Assembly (NCBI GenBank): GCA_029961685.1
Contig: JARWKL010000010.1
Location: 3,720,001-3,784,000, forward strand
Direction: 5' to 3'
From: Aristolochia californica
Taxonomy: Eukaryota; Streptophyta; Magnoliopsida; Piperales; Aristolochiaceae
Length of the DNA: 64,000 nucleotides
The notes beneath the pieces were generated by a model, which saw only the letters and a list, made by a program, of their open reading frames with translations, was not told the DNA's origin and ran no database searches. Below are positions 34,801-43,618 of this stretch, piece after piece. Position 1 is the first letter of the stretch; each line of letters opens with the position of its first letter. Made by a program: the position numbers and the translations under genes.

Positions 34801-37800
34801 GAAGATTTTGTGCCCAAATCTGGTGAACTAATGACATACAAACCTTCTCTCTATTCCAAGTCAATGCAGTTCTTCAATTTCAAAAAATTTAGCTTCTTCA
34901 AGACCAATTCTTGAGTCACCATTTTCCACAACAAGCGTGACTTTGTTAATTTACCTTCCTCGATGCATGAGTCCATTCAAATCAGCGGGTGAAATTAATT
35001 TTGCCTCCATATGTGACTTGAGCACTAGGTTCAATGGTCACATAGGGGTTTCCAGGGTGAGGTCTTCGGTTCAACTATCACTAGGGTAAGGGAGTGCCTG
35101 CCTGTGTAGTCAACACTCAAAGAAAAAAAATGGACTACAGATAATATCATGAATGAATAAAATAACCCCATTCCTAGCAGAAAAAGCTAGAAGTACCTGG
35201 GCATGAGGATGATAGCATGGGAAGGGTCGATACAGTTTCTTCACCATCAGCTCTTTTGTGTTGCTCATATCGTTCAATAAATTCATTACAAGATTCAATC
35301 AGTACCAAGTCTCTGCTGCAACTGGTATCAAATACAGCCTTTACTCCAAGAGACTTAAAAAATGTTGTCAATTTTTTGAATACCTGAAATTACAAATCAG
35401 TTAAGAGAAATATGCTATTAGCTGTTCAATGTCTTGAAGAATATGAATCCATTAAAGGGAGTCTAGTTCCAATGATAAGAAAGATCAATTCCATTGATAA
35501 TTCAAAATTTTAAATTCAGAATAATGGCATTGACAGTTTAACTAACAGTCCACCATTGCTAAAATAAACTAAATAAATAAATAAAAGTACACTTTTAGTT
35601 CAAATAAAGGTCAAAGATTTGTTAAAAATACGACTTTTAACATGTCAACTGATCAAACTGCCCTATTCCCAATAGTAGAAAACATGCCTCACAGCTACAT
35701 AATCTATACCTTGAAGTAGCTGACTGAACATAAAGCCATACAAAAAGCACTTAGCAAAAAATACTGCTAAAAACCGATGCATTCACATAAAGAAATGCAT
35801 TCTTGATACAACTTAAGAAGTACAAAGTTTTGCAATGAGAACGTTTGAGAGAGGCCAGAGAAGCTTTTAGAGATTGAATCCAGGTAGCAAGTGATGGTGG
35901 GGATCAAGGAAGCTTTTTAAAGACTTGTCTCTTGAGTGCATTATTATTCCACTCCTACACTATCATAGAATGAAAAAGACCAGCATTACTTGTTTATTTA
36001 TGGAATCAGAAAATTATTAGAAGGGTGGCTGAAGAGGCAAGTGAGGTATGGAGATTGACGACTGGATAAAGCACAGGTTAAAGTTCACTTATAAAATAAA
36101 ATTTTCAAGTTTCGTCATGTGATGATTTTCTATAAAGGAGTTACACAATATTTGTTGCCTTTTGGCTTTTAATATATTGCGCCATTTCTCAAAAAAAAAA
36201 AAAAAGAATTATACAGTTAAAAAAAAATTATGTGGATAGTCATTCTCATCAGAATAGGTCTCACTGGGAAGACAAATCAGTTGTAGAGAACCAAAATTGA
36301 TATTGAAATGGATGGAATCCATACCCTTCCTGCTTCCAAGGAAGAGTAGTTACCAAATCCTTCAAATATGAATGTTGAACTTCCTCGTGATAATTATGGT
36401 GTTGATGGTGAAGATAACGCCATTCCAAGGCATTTTCCTTAGACCAATTCTTCAAGACGAAGGACTTCGATTCTGGGCGATTCCCATATAAGGCAACTTG
36501 ATCCTAGAGTTTGTTTTTGGTTGGATGAGTGGATTGGGACCTATTCTTTGGCCTTGGCTTTCCTGCCTCTTTCAGGTGGCTTTGCATCATGAGACTTTGA
36601 TTTTTCAATCATATGCTACTGGTGCTTGGAATCTCAATTTTCAAATAAACCTTAATGATGAAGAGATTGTTGATGTTGCAGGTCGCCTTTCACTATTATA
36701 GACTAGATGTCTATTATCATCAGGTGATGATGAGCTAATTTGGAAGATCAGTACATCTGCTTTTTTTCAGCTTCCTCCCTTTTTTGGTCAGTAAATGATT
36801 GATCTCTCGTCCTCTCATCACGCTTCGATCTAGTTTTGGAAAAGTCCTGCTCCACCTAAGGTGGCTGATTTTCTCTTGTCTCCAAAGGAAATTTTTTTAC
36901 CACTGATCAATTGCTTCAAAGAAATCAGGTAGTTGAGGATTTAAACTGCAAGTTAGTGGAGGAATCAGTAAATCACCTATTTATTCAAGGCCCATTTGTT
37001 TTTTCAGTTTGGCATGCTTTATTAAGTTTGGCTTTTCAATGTGCTTTTGAAATCATTTCCCTGATTTTATGTTCCAATTTTTGGAAAGAACTTGTCTACC
37101 ACTATTGGTTTTTATGGCAAGTTGCCTTTGCAGCTACTATTTAGGCTATTTTGAAGGAAAGGAATAACTGAGTTTTTAATGGCAAGCAATGTTCTTTAGG
37201 AGGAATGATTAAAAGAATTATCCTTTACACCCATTTTTAAGTTAGTAAGTGTTAAGGAATAGTCCCACATGGACTAGTGAGTACAAAGATCTTGAATTTA
37301 ATAGTTGGGAAAGAGGTTTCCTAAGTTGGCTAGTCATTTTGGTACAAATAAAACAGAATTTAAGGATATGTGTGGAGTAGTGCGAACTATACCCTCCCCC
37401 TAAATGGGAGAGATGGATCCATCAGCTAAAGTAACTCGACGATATGAATGAGATGGACTAATAGACTGAAATAGAGAGGGCATACCTGACATGTGTGTAG
37501 AGGCTCCTGAATCAATGATCCAAGAGGGGGAATGAGACACATTTAGTGCATTCATACCTGTACTAGCCATTGAGGCACTCGGTGAGGAAGAAGGAGGAAT
37601 CTCAATAGTCTGAGAAGCAGTAGATGAAGCAGTCAGTTCACCCAATCGCTATAATAACTGCTGAATTTCCTCATATGATCTAATGTGTAAGGAGGCATCC
37701 TTATTTGTGACTATAGAATTGGCCCAGGTAGGTTTACCAAATTTGTCCCAGTATTTCTCAGAAATATGATTAGTCCTACCACAATAAACACATTTTCGAC

Positions 37801-40800
37801 CCCCCCGATCACCACGACCACGGGTTGTGTAAGAGTGACCTCTACCTCTATTATTACCACCATGAAATTGACCGTTGGGCTTACCAGTAGAAGATTGAAG
37901 GTTAAGAGCAGCTGCTTCTGAGAGAGCTCCACCTGACTCATTCTTATTTACAATTGCACCTTCAGCTCGAACAACTCTGTTAAAAGCTTGCTCAAGAGTG
38001 AACACATCCTCATTAACCAACAATTGGGCTCTAATAGCATCATGCTCATGCCCCAAACCATCCAAAAACCGGGCTACTTCAATCTGATTTTCTTTCTTAC
38101 AGATGTCTTCAACATTCGTAGTAAAAGGATGGAATGTACTAATCTCCTGTAGTACTCCCCTCATCTCAATGAAATAATCTGTCACTGATCTACCTACACG
38201 CTTCATATTAAAGAACTTCACATATAACTCATAGATCCTTGATAAATTACTTTCTTGAGAGAAAATGGAAGCCAATGTAGTCCACATTGCCTTAGCAGTA
38301 TTGCAACTCAAAATCTGATCACTAAATCTGGATTCCATACTATTGACCAACCAGGTCATTACTAAATTATCTTCTGCCACCCAAAGGGGGAGTGTTAAGG
38401 AATAGTTCCACATGGATTAGTGAGTACAAAGATCTTGGGTTTATTAGTTGGGAAAGAGGTTTCATAAGTTGGCTAGTAATTTGGGATAGGGCCTTGGACC
38501 CAATTTAACATGGTATCAGAGCAGGTACTCATATGTGGGCCTGCACCTAAAAACTATCCACTTGTAGAGCCACAAAAAAAGAGGGCCTACACCTAAACTG
38601 CCTACTCCTAAATTATCCACTTGTAGATCCACAAAAGAGGGTCTACACGTGAGGGGGAGTGTTAAGGAATAGTCCCACATGGATTAGTGAGTACAAAGAT
38701 CCTGAGTTTATTAGTTGGGAAAGAGGCTTCCTAAGTTGGCTAGTCATTTTGGGATAAGGCCTTGGACCCAATTTAACAGTAAGTTTTCTAGTCTTCAGTG
38801 TTTTCAAGTTCTATTCTCATAATGCATTGACAAGATATAGTTGTTTCCTCTAACTATCGCATTCCTACTAATGTACCTTGATCTCCTCCTCCGGGTGGCT
38901 CAAGCTTAATTTTGATTAGAGTTCAAGAGGCCCTGCTAGAGCGAAGCTGTTGTTAGGGACAATTTGGTCTTGTCCTTTGTGTAAACTCTATTCCACTGGG
39001 TTGTTGTGATTCAACTAAGGCTGAACTCCGGGCCTGTCTCTGCAGTGTGAAGGTTTTCATACAGAAGTTTTCAGGTCCCCTAGTTATTGGCAGTGATTCA
39101 CCTATGATTATTTCATAGTTCCTACGTATTTACAACGAGATTATGGAGAACTATCAGCATCTTGACATTCAATCAGTCCACCAAGTGCACGATGCAAATG
39201 CCATGGCAAGTTTGTTAGCAAGATAAGAAGTCGATCTTCCTGATCTTTAATTGTTGATTCCTTTCCTTTTGATGTTCATGAATTATTTTTGTTTCTTTTT
39301 CAATTTGTATATTGTCAGCCCTTCCTGCTAATTTTCTTGTACATTCTTTCTCTTGAATTATTTCCTCATCTTTTTTTTAAAAAAAAATCTTTTGAGAATG
39401 GTGAGATTTTATTAAGCCAAAAAGCAAAAATTATAAGAGTCCCTAACAATGAGCGATTGGAGGGAGACCCCTTCCTTAGCAAGGGAGCCAGCCAAGAACT
39501 GGCTGCTCTGGGAACATAACTCCAATTACAAGCAAGGCAGTCAGCAAGCCTAAGAATATCAAAAGAACAAGACCAATGAAACCAAGAAGACTCCACATTG
39601 TCAGGACACCAATTCATGACGAATTTGGAATCACCCATAACATGACCATAAGCACGTACTTCAGACAATGTAACTCAGTTGAAATGGAATCAACATGAAA
39701 CTCAACATGACCATGTATTCCAGACCGTGTAACTCAACATGACTATAACCCGCATATGTAGTAAGGAAGGTGCCCAAAGAGTCTCTGAAGACTCCCCCAA
39801 AGCCCGAAGGTCCGGGATTACCCATGATGATCCATCAAAGTTTTGAGCTTAATAATTATTAAAGCAAGACTAGTTTCTTCATCCAAATATGCATTAAAAA
39901 GATTATGAAGATATAACCTCCACAATTCATACATAACAAATGATACAAAGATGTTGTATTTCTTTTTGGTGTTTTTTTCTTTTAGTAAATATGAAGAATG
40001 TTATGAAGGATTGAATGGCCAGAAGCATGAGATACAAGTGGTGGTGGATATAACGCCATCTGATGGTTAAGTAATAGTTCACAGCTTTGAGTGACCAATC
40101 CTCCTAAGTGATCACTTCAAGGGTGATCAACATCCTTACTAGTTTTGGTTAATTCCTATCAACCCTCTTAGGGTTTTTTTTTCATTATCTTTAGAGTTGA
40201 AAGTCACATAATTGTAGGGTCTTCAAATGCAGCCCATATTAGAAGGCCCAGACTCATGAGTTATATTAATTGAGTAACCCATTGCTAAGCTAAGAGTGAA
40301 ACTTCATGAACATAGGAGAAGAGGGAGAACATGAGAGTAGAAAGAGGAAGTTGAAAAAAATAATGCATGTTCAATTGAATAGAAGAGGTTAAGTTTAGGG
40401 TTCCCTCTTTTCTCCAATTTATAACATAAAAAAATGATATAAAAAAACACTAATGTCTTTTCTCCCCTTACACCCTTGGAAATTAGATTTTCTAACAAAT
40501 TACTTTCTTAGAAACCTAAGTAAATAGAAATTACATCTTCTAACACTCCCCCTTAAGCTGGAGTTTATAACTTCAGCTTATTACATAGCATATCGAAATA
40601 AAAGATAGGAAAAAAAATTTCTCTTAAGTTTTCAATTGCCTTAAATCTTGACTTCAGCTTGTTCTACAATCAATTGCATCACCTTTGAATCTAAAACACA
40701 GATTTTTCATCCTTCATTCTTCCCCTTAATTGGATGTCTTTAAACTACTTGACTTTGGTCAAACACTCCACCTCCACTCTTGGCAAACTTGTCCAGGCTT

Positions 40801-43009
40801 TATTGTAGACTTCACCACCAATATAGTACTTGGTACTCGTCCCCTCCAAGGTAGGGATCCATGACTCAAAGAACCCAACTGGGACATCACAATTAGCGCC
40901 ACAACAAGACCAAACTAGAGGATTGACATCTACCAAGCACTAAAACAAGAACAAACCCTTGCCGATTTCTTAACTTGCCACAACCCCTTGCAATGACAAA
41001 AACCAAGGCCAAAGAAGAAAGTCATGCTAATTGACTCTAGTTAGATTTACTCCTTCCAGCCAAGCAAATCACATGTGCACACTAGTCAATTCTTCAAAGA
41101 AGGCATGTCAGAAAATACTACTGTGGGTAATGGATCTGCAGGCATTGTCCGAAATGATGGAAATAAAAAACACTAACAAGAGGTACTAGGTGGAATTTTT
41201 GGAAGACTAACAAGTGTAAAGGCATAACTCAACCCACACAAATACGGGAGAAATACCAAGAGAGGGAGATGACCATGGACATATAAATTCTATTTTTCTT
41301 GTCCGTGAAAGATATACGCCCTTTTTTAATGACCAAACATAGCCAGCAGCATGTTGGACAAGTGTCATCCATTAATGAAACATACAGCTTATGCCAACTT
41401 GATCTAACTACTCCCAAAAAGCATTATCTATAGTAAGATTCATGCAGTTTCCTTGATGCCCCTCTTCATGTATTACATTCAATGTGATTTTCTAGTTAGT
41501 AAAATATACAACAGAGATGGAGTTCTTAGTTCTAATTCACCGTATTCATGAGTACAACCAAATTATATAAACTAGAAAAATTGAGAAAGAAGTAAGAGTA
41601 TACACTTTTTTTTCTTTTTTTACCTGAGAAGGAGACAGACCAAAGTACACAGCTAACGATGCCCTAGACTGAGGAGAGATAGAAACAACTACAGCAGTTT
41701 CTGATTTGATGCGAGAAAGAAACTCATCTGAACTTTGCTTTTCAAGCATAACAGTCTCTGCAGATGTTATGCAACCACTGCAGCATAAATAATGGAGATA
41801 CTTAAGTATATCCATTCGATACACACAATAATACAATAAAATCATTTTGTCAACTGAAGGAAAAATTGTACAATAAAAGATAATTGTAATCCATGAAGGC
41901 CTTCACCAAGCATTTCTAAAAGTGAGTTTTCATACCACCACAAGTTGCACATGAGATTCAGGACCAACAAGAATAACTGGGCTCAAAATAAATCAACCAC
42001 TTCTACAGCAGCTAATATGAAAAGGGCACATTTTCTTAGAGGATGTAAATGGACTACGAGAAGGCAGAGATGACAACCTGCATGCTAAACAGTCCTTCAA
42101 CGAAATTTTGACTGGTTCTGAATTCACGAGTTTCCCAAAAGGTAAAACCTTCTCTCGCTTCTGCAGAGTCAGACAAGTAACAATTGTAAGAAAATATGGA
42201 AAATAAATGAAACTGTTGAAAATTTTAGTAATTGGCAAGTGCCCTTGTTTTCCATTCAAAATCAGGAGTAATAAATGAAACTAGTTGATTTTTTTTTCTT
42301 TTTTCTTTTTGACATTGCCAATTGACAGATTATGATGGAGATTGAAGCAAAGTCTATTAAACAAAAGATCCTCAGAGTACCTAAGTGACAAACACTATTC
42401 ACAATTTAAAATTTTAGTCTATCCTGTTTCTACTCCAAAAATGTTGGCGGTTTCCGATAAATCCATTCCTGTGTAGAAAGGAATAAATCTTAAATATCCA
42501 AAAAAAATTAATAACAAACTCTACTTCAAAGAAATATCTCAAATATTGGTTCCACGTTTCTTCCATGTGTTTACCGTAAGCTAATTCTCCCTGTTAAAGC
42601 CCACTCCGGTACACAATTCAGAATTTAAAATATTTTTTTATACTATCAGCAAGCAAGAATAAGACGACTAGAAGTTCTGAGGCAATTGGACAACGATATG
42701 AAATGCATAACATGAAACAACAGAAACTAAATCCGCTCCCAAGCAACAAAGATCTATTTTCTATCTTAATATTTAGAAGCAACCACCTTTAGATTATTCG
42801 CCATCATCTGAAATACTATATCACTAAAATAGTAGAATTCAGTAGGTACGAAGTAATAGAAAAAGAGTAAACCCTACATGAATAAGTACCTCGTCTTTCT
42901 CCGGCTTTGAGGCAGAGACGGCCTTCAGAGAGACAATACAAGCCTGCGATGGAGCAATAAAATCGTTGAGATCAGCGAGGCGCAGCGTGGGCGAGAATTT
43001 TTCCGACAT
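25866..43009 (-). CDS. NAR1: NAR1/GOLLUM, hydrogenase-like cytosolic Fe-S assembly protein
   Basis: Minus strand, 11 coding exons in phase: 43009-42890, 42160-42078, 41777-41624, 35383-35197, 28722-28596, 28452-28272, 27846-27797, 27699-27528, 27443-27317, 26986-26895 and 26018-25866; 481 residues. It is a [FeFe]-hydrogenase-like protein of the cytosolic iron-sulfur assembly pathway, linking the NBP35 scaffold to the CIA targeting complex (family knowledge). All eight expected cluster cysteines are visible: Cys24, 64, 67 and 70 (CLACSGC), then Cys180 (SSSCPGW), Cys236 (MPCYDKK), Cys398 and Cys402 (ACPSGCLNGGG). The protein ends in a Trp, as is usual in the family. Length is normal. Introns 3 (35384-41623) and 4 (28723-35196) are swollen by nested transposons, giving a 17-kb gene. 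It is expected to be constitutive. Confidence 0.95.
29459..29870 (-). mobile_element. Copia gag fragment in NAR1 intron 4
   Basis: The minus strand reads YFTKTRGY and [16 protein letters not shown], matching the copia gag at 37649-38413 ([14 protein letters not shown]). Frames are broken. It lies just beyond the 3' LTR side of the larger copia relic and may be an independent remnant. Confidence 0.55.
29990..34640 (-). mobile_element. Large Ty1/copia relic in NAR1 intron 4
   Basis: On the minus strand the order is gag (34050-34621, RNA-binding glycine/arginine-rich stretch), protease (33795-34001, [14 protein letters not shown]), the pre-integrase segment with HPSLAKL and CESCQLLKH around 32900-33530, integrase end (32239-32487, [11 protein letters not shown] and KCIFLGHSR), then broken reverse transcriptase/RNase H down to about 30600. 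The purine tract ttgaatgggagTGTTAG at about 30418 marks the start of a 3' LTR (about 30418 down to 29990). The 5' LTR is missing. It is interrupted by the foldback element at 32984-33478. Many stops: inactive. Confidence 0.75.
32984..33478. mobile_element. 495-bp foldback-type element with long perfect inverted termini
   Basis: Begins TGATGCGAACAAAGG and ends with its exact reverse complement. The first 75 bases of each end are identical in inverted orientation and weaker pairing continues to about 115 bases. A 5-bp target duplication ACAGC lies at 32979-32983 and 33479-33483. The interior consists of 'gataagttgccaactcgtg' units starting at 33124, 33175, 33242, 33293 and 33360, alternating 51 and 67 bases (118-base higher-order repeat). 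It encodes no real protein; frames across it are repeat artefacts. It sits inside the pre-integrase region of a copia relic. Confidence 0.85.
34655..34787 (+). mobile_element. LINE 3' tail
   Basis: A T-rich stretch with 'tttgttagtatgttgttct', then 'cttttaatacaattctcatt' and a final A-run (34779-34787). This is the usual look of a plant LINE 3' untranslated end with its tail. It is preceded by a T-run, so the element is only its last about 130 bases. Confidence 0.45.
35010..35131 (+). mobile_element. SINE-like tRNA-derived sequence
   Basis: An A-box-like TAGGTTCAATGG (35026-35037) and a B-box-like GGTTCAAC (35068-35075) are spaced as in tRNA-derived SINEs, followed by a short body ending in an A-run (35123-35130). 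It lies about 65 bases from the 3' edge of NAR1 exon 4. The match is suggestive; no target duplication was confirmed. Confidence 0.4.
36090..36205 (+). mobile_element. Second retroposon 3' tail
   Basis: The segment 'tgttgccttttggcttttaa' followed by an A-run of about 15 (36190-36204) resembles a LINE 3' end. No coding part is attached. Confidence 0.35.
37400..38385 (-). pseudogene. Copia gag and protease fragment inside the composite element
   Basis: The minus strand has a long gag frame (38413-37649; the first few residues come from LTR antisense) with [19 protein letters not shown] and QEISTFHPF, a glycine/arginine-rich RNA-binding part, and a zinc knuckle [15 protein letters not shown] in which the last ligand Cys is Tyr. 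After a stop, protease [13 protein letters not shown] follows (37645-37400). No integrase or polymerase. The gag frame is unusually intact for this region. Confidence 0.75.
38393..38778 (+). mobile_element. TRIM unit within the composite (118/119-bp LTRs)
   Basis: LTR 38393-38510 and LTR 38660-38778 start TGTTAAGGAATAG and end TTTAACA. The primer site directly follows the first and the purine tract precedes the second. The interior (about 137 bases) is non-coding with short internal repeats (cctaaa(c/t)t(g/a)). It lacks its own target duplication; only the larger composite has one. Confidence 0.8.
39380..39668 (-). mobile_element. LINE RNase H fragment, minus strand
   Basis: The minus strand reads [11 protein letters not shown] and then [20 protein letters not shown], like the RNase H end of plant LINEs (VPRxxNxxADxLAK). 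It ends next to a T8A9 run (39371-39388), placing it tail-to-tail with the plus-strand LINE relic. Confidence 0.45.
40190..41240 (-). mobile_element. Copia 3' LTR and adjoining interior remnant in NAR1 intron 3
   Basis: On the minus strand, 'agcttaagggggagTGTTAG' (about 40535-40560) is a purine tract followed by an LTR start; the LTR runs down to about 40190. The adjoining interior (40560-41240) is non-coding debris. The structure mirrors the 3' end of the copia relic in intron 4. Confidence 0.45.
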
Positions 43010-43618
43010 CTCTACCGGGATTTCGAGATGGAAAACGAAGTCCGGGAAATGAGAAAACGAGGCGGCACGGCTTTTTACGTTAGAGACTGCGCAGCCTTGC
43101 GCATTCTAGACTAATCCAACTTTTGACTTTCTAAAATACGCCCCGTCGGTTTGGGATAAAAGGAGGGAGAGTAAGGGTGGGTATCGGATCGGCTTTGGCA
43201 GGGAACCCGACCCGACTCAATCAGAAATATGCAAGGATGGGTTGGAGATGGAAATAAAACCTAATTAGGTTTCGGGTCAGGGACGGGTTTCCATGAACCC
43301 GACCCGTGGAGATGTAAACCGATAATACCCCCTTTCGTATTAAAATGATGTTTAGTTTGATAAACAAAATATAATTATTTATTTAATTGAGATATTTAAT
43401 GAAAAAAATAACTAATTTAAAAAGAAAAGACTCAAACATTTTTTATCCATACAAAGAATAAAAATTTTCAATTTGGGATATTTAAGGAAGAAAAAATCAG
43501 GCTTTGAAGCCTTTATTTATAAATTTTTATTTTTATAATTTTATCATTTTTTATGGGTCCTTATTTATGGGTTAACATATTAATACTTCTAGAAATGAAG
43601 TATGTATGTGATACAATG
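43010..43618 (-). promoter_or_regulatory. NAR1 upstream region with a hAT-like fragment
   Basis: Directly upstream of the NAR1 start. About 43170-43325 holds 'gggtgggtatcgg' and repeated cccgaccc/gggtcggg-type motifs, like the hAT-type miniature element at 57178-57412, but without a matching second end. If real, the fragment lies within about 160-320 bases of the ATG, in the promoter or leader. Confidence 0.4.

Larger units (their letters stand above)
37250..38778 (+). mobile_element. Three-LTR composite TRIM-family element carrying antisense gag-protease
   Basis: Order on the plus strand: truncated LTR (37250-about 37342), copia gag-protease in minus orientation (about 37395-38385), complete LTR (38393-38510), primer site TGGTATCAGAGC (38511-38522), short interior, purine tract (gagggggag), complete LTR (38660-38778). 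The target duplication GTAAG at 37245-37249 and 38779-38783 flanks the whole, so it appears to have inserted as one unit, into the LINE relic. The LTRs match those of the TRIM at 44357-44766. Confidence 0.7.
36450..39240 (+). mobile_element. LINE relic in NAR1 intron 3, split by a later insertion
   Basis: The plus strand reads [12 protein letters not shown] near 36520 and [20 protein letters not shown] at 36960-37020, typical of the zinc-binding region after LINE reverse transcriptase, then WKERN/FNGKQC near 37170. After the inserted composite element (37250-38778) it resumes with an RNase H-like stretch: [13 protein letters not shown] (about 39010-39050), VIGSDSP and [15 protein letters not shown] (39175-39222). 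Several stops: inactive. Confidence 0.6.

Noticed and set aside
40745..40936. 63-codon minus-strand frame in NAR1 intron 3
   Set aside because: Lies in copia interior debris and matches no known domain; not part of NAR1, whose exons 3 and 4 join in phase without it.
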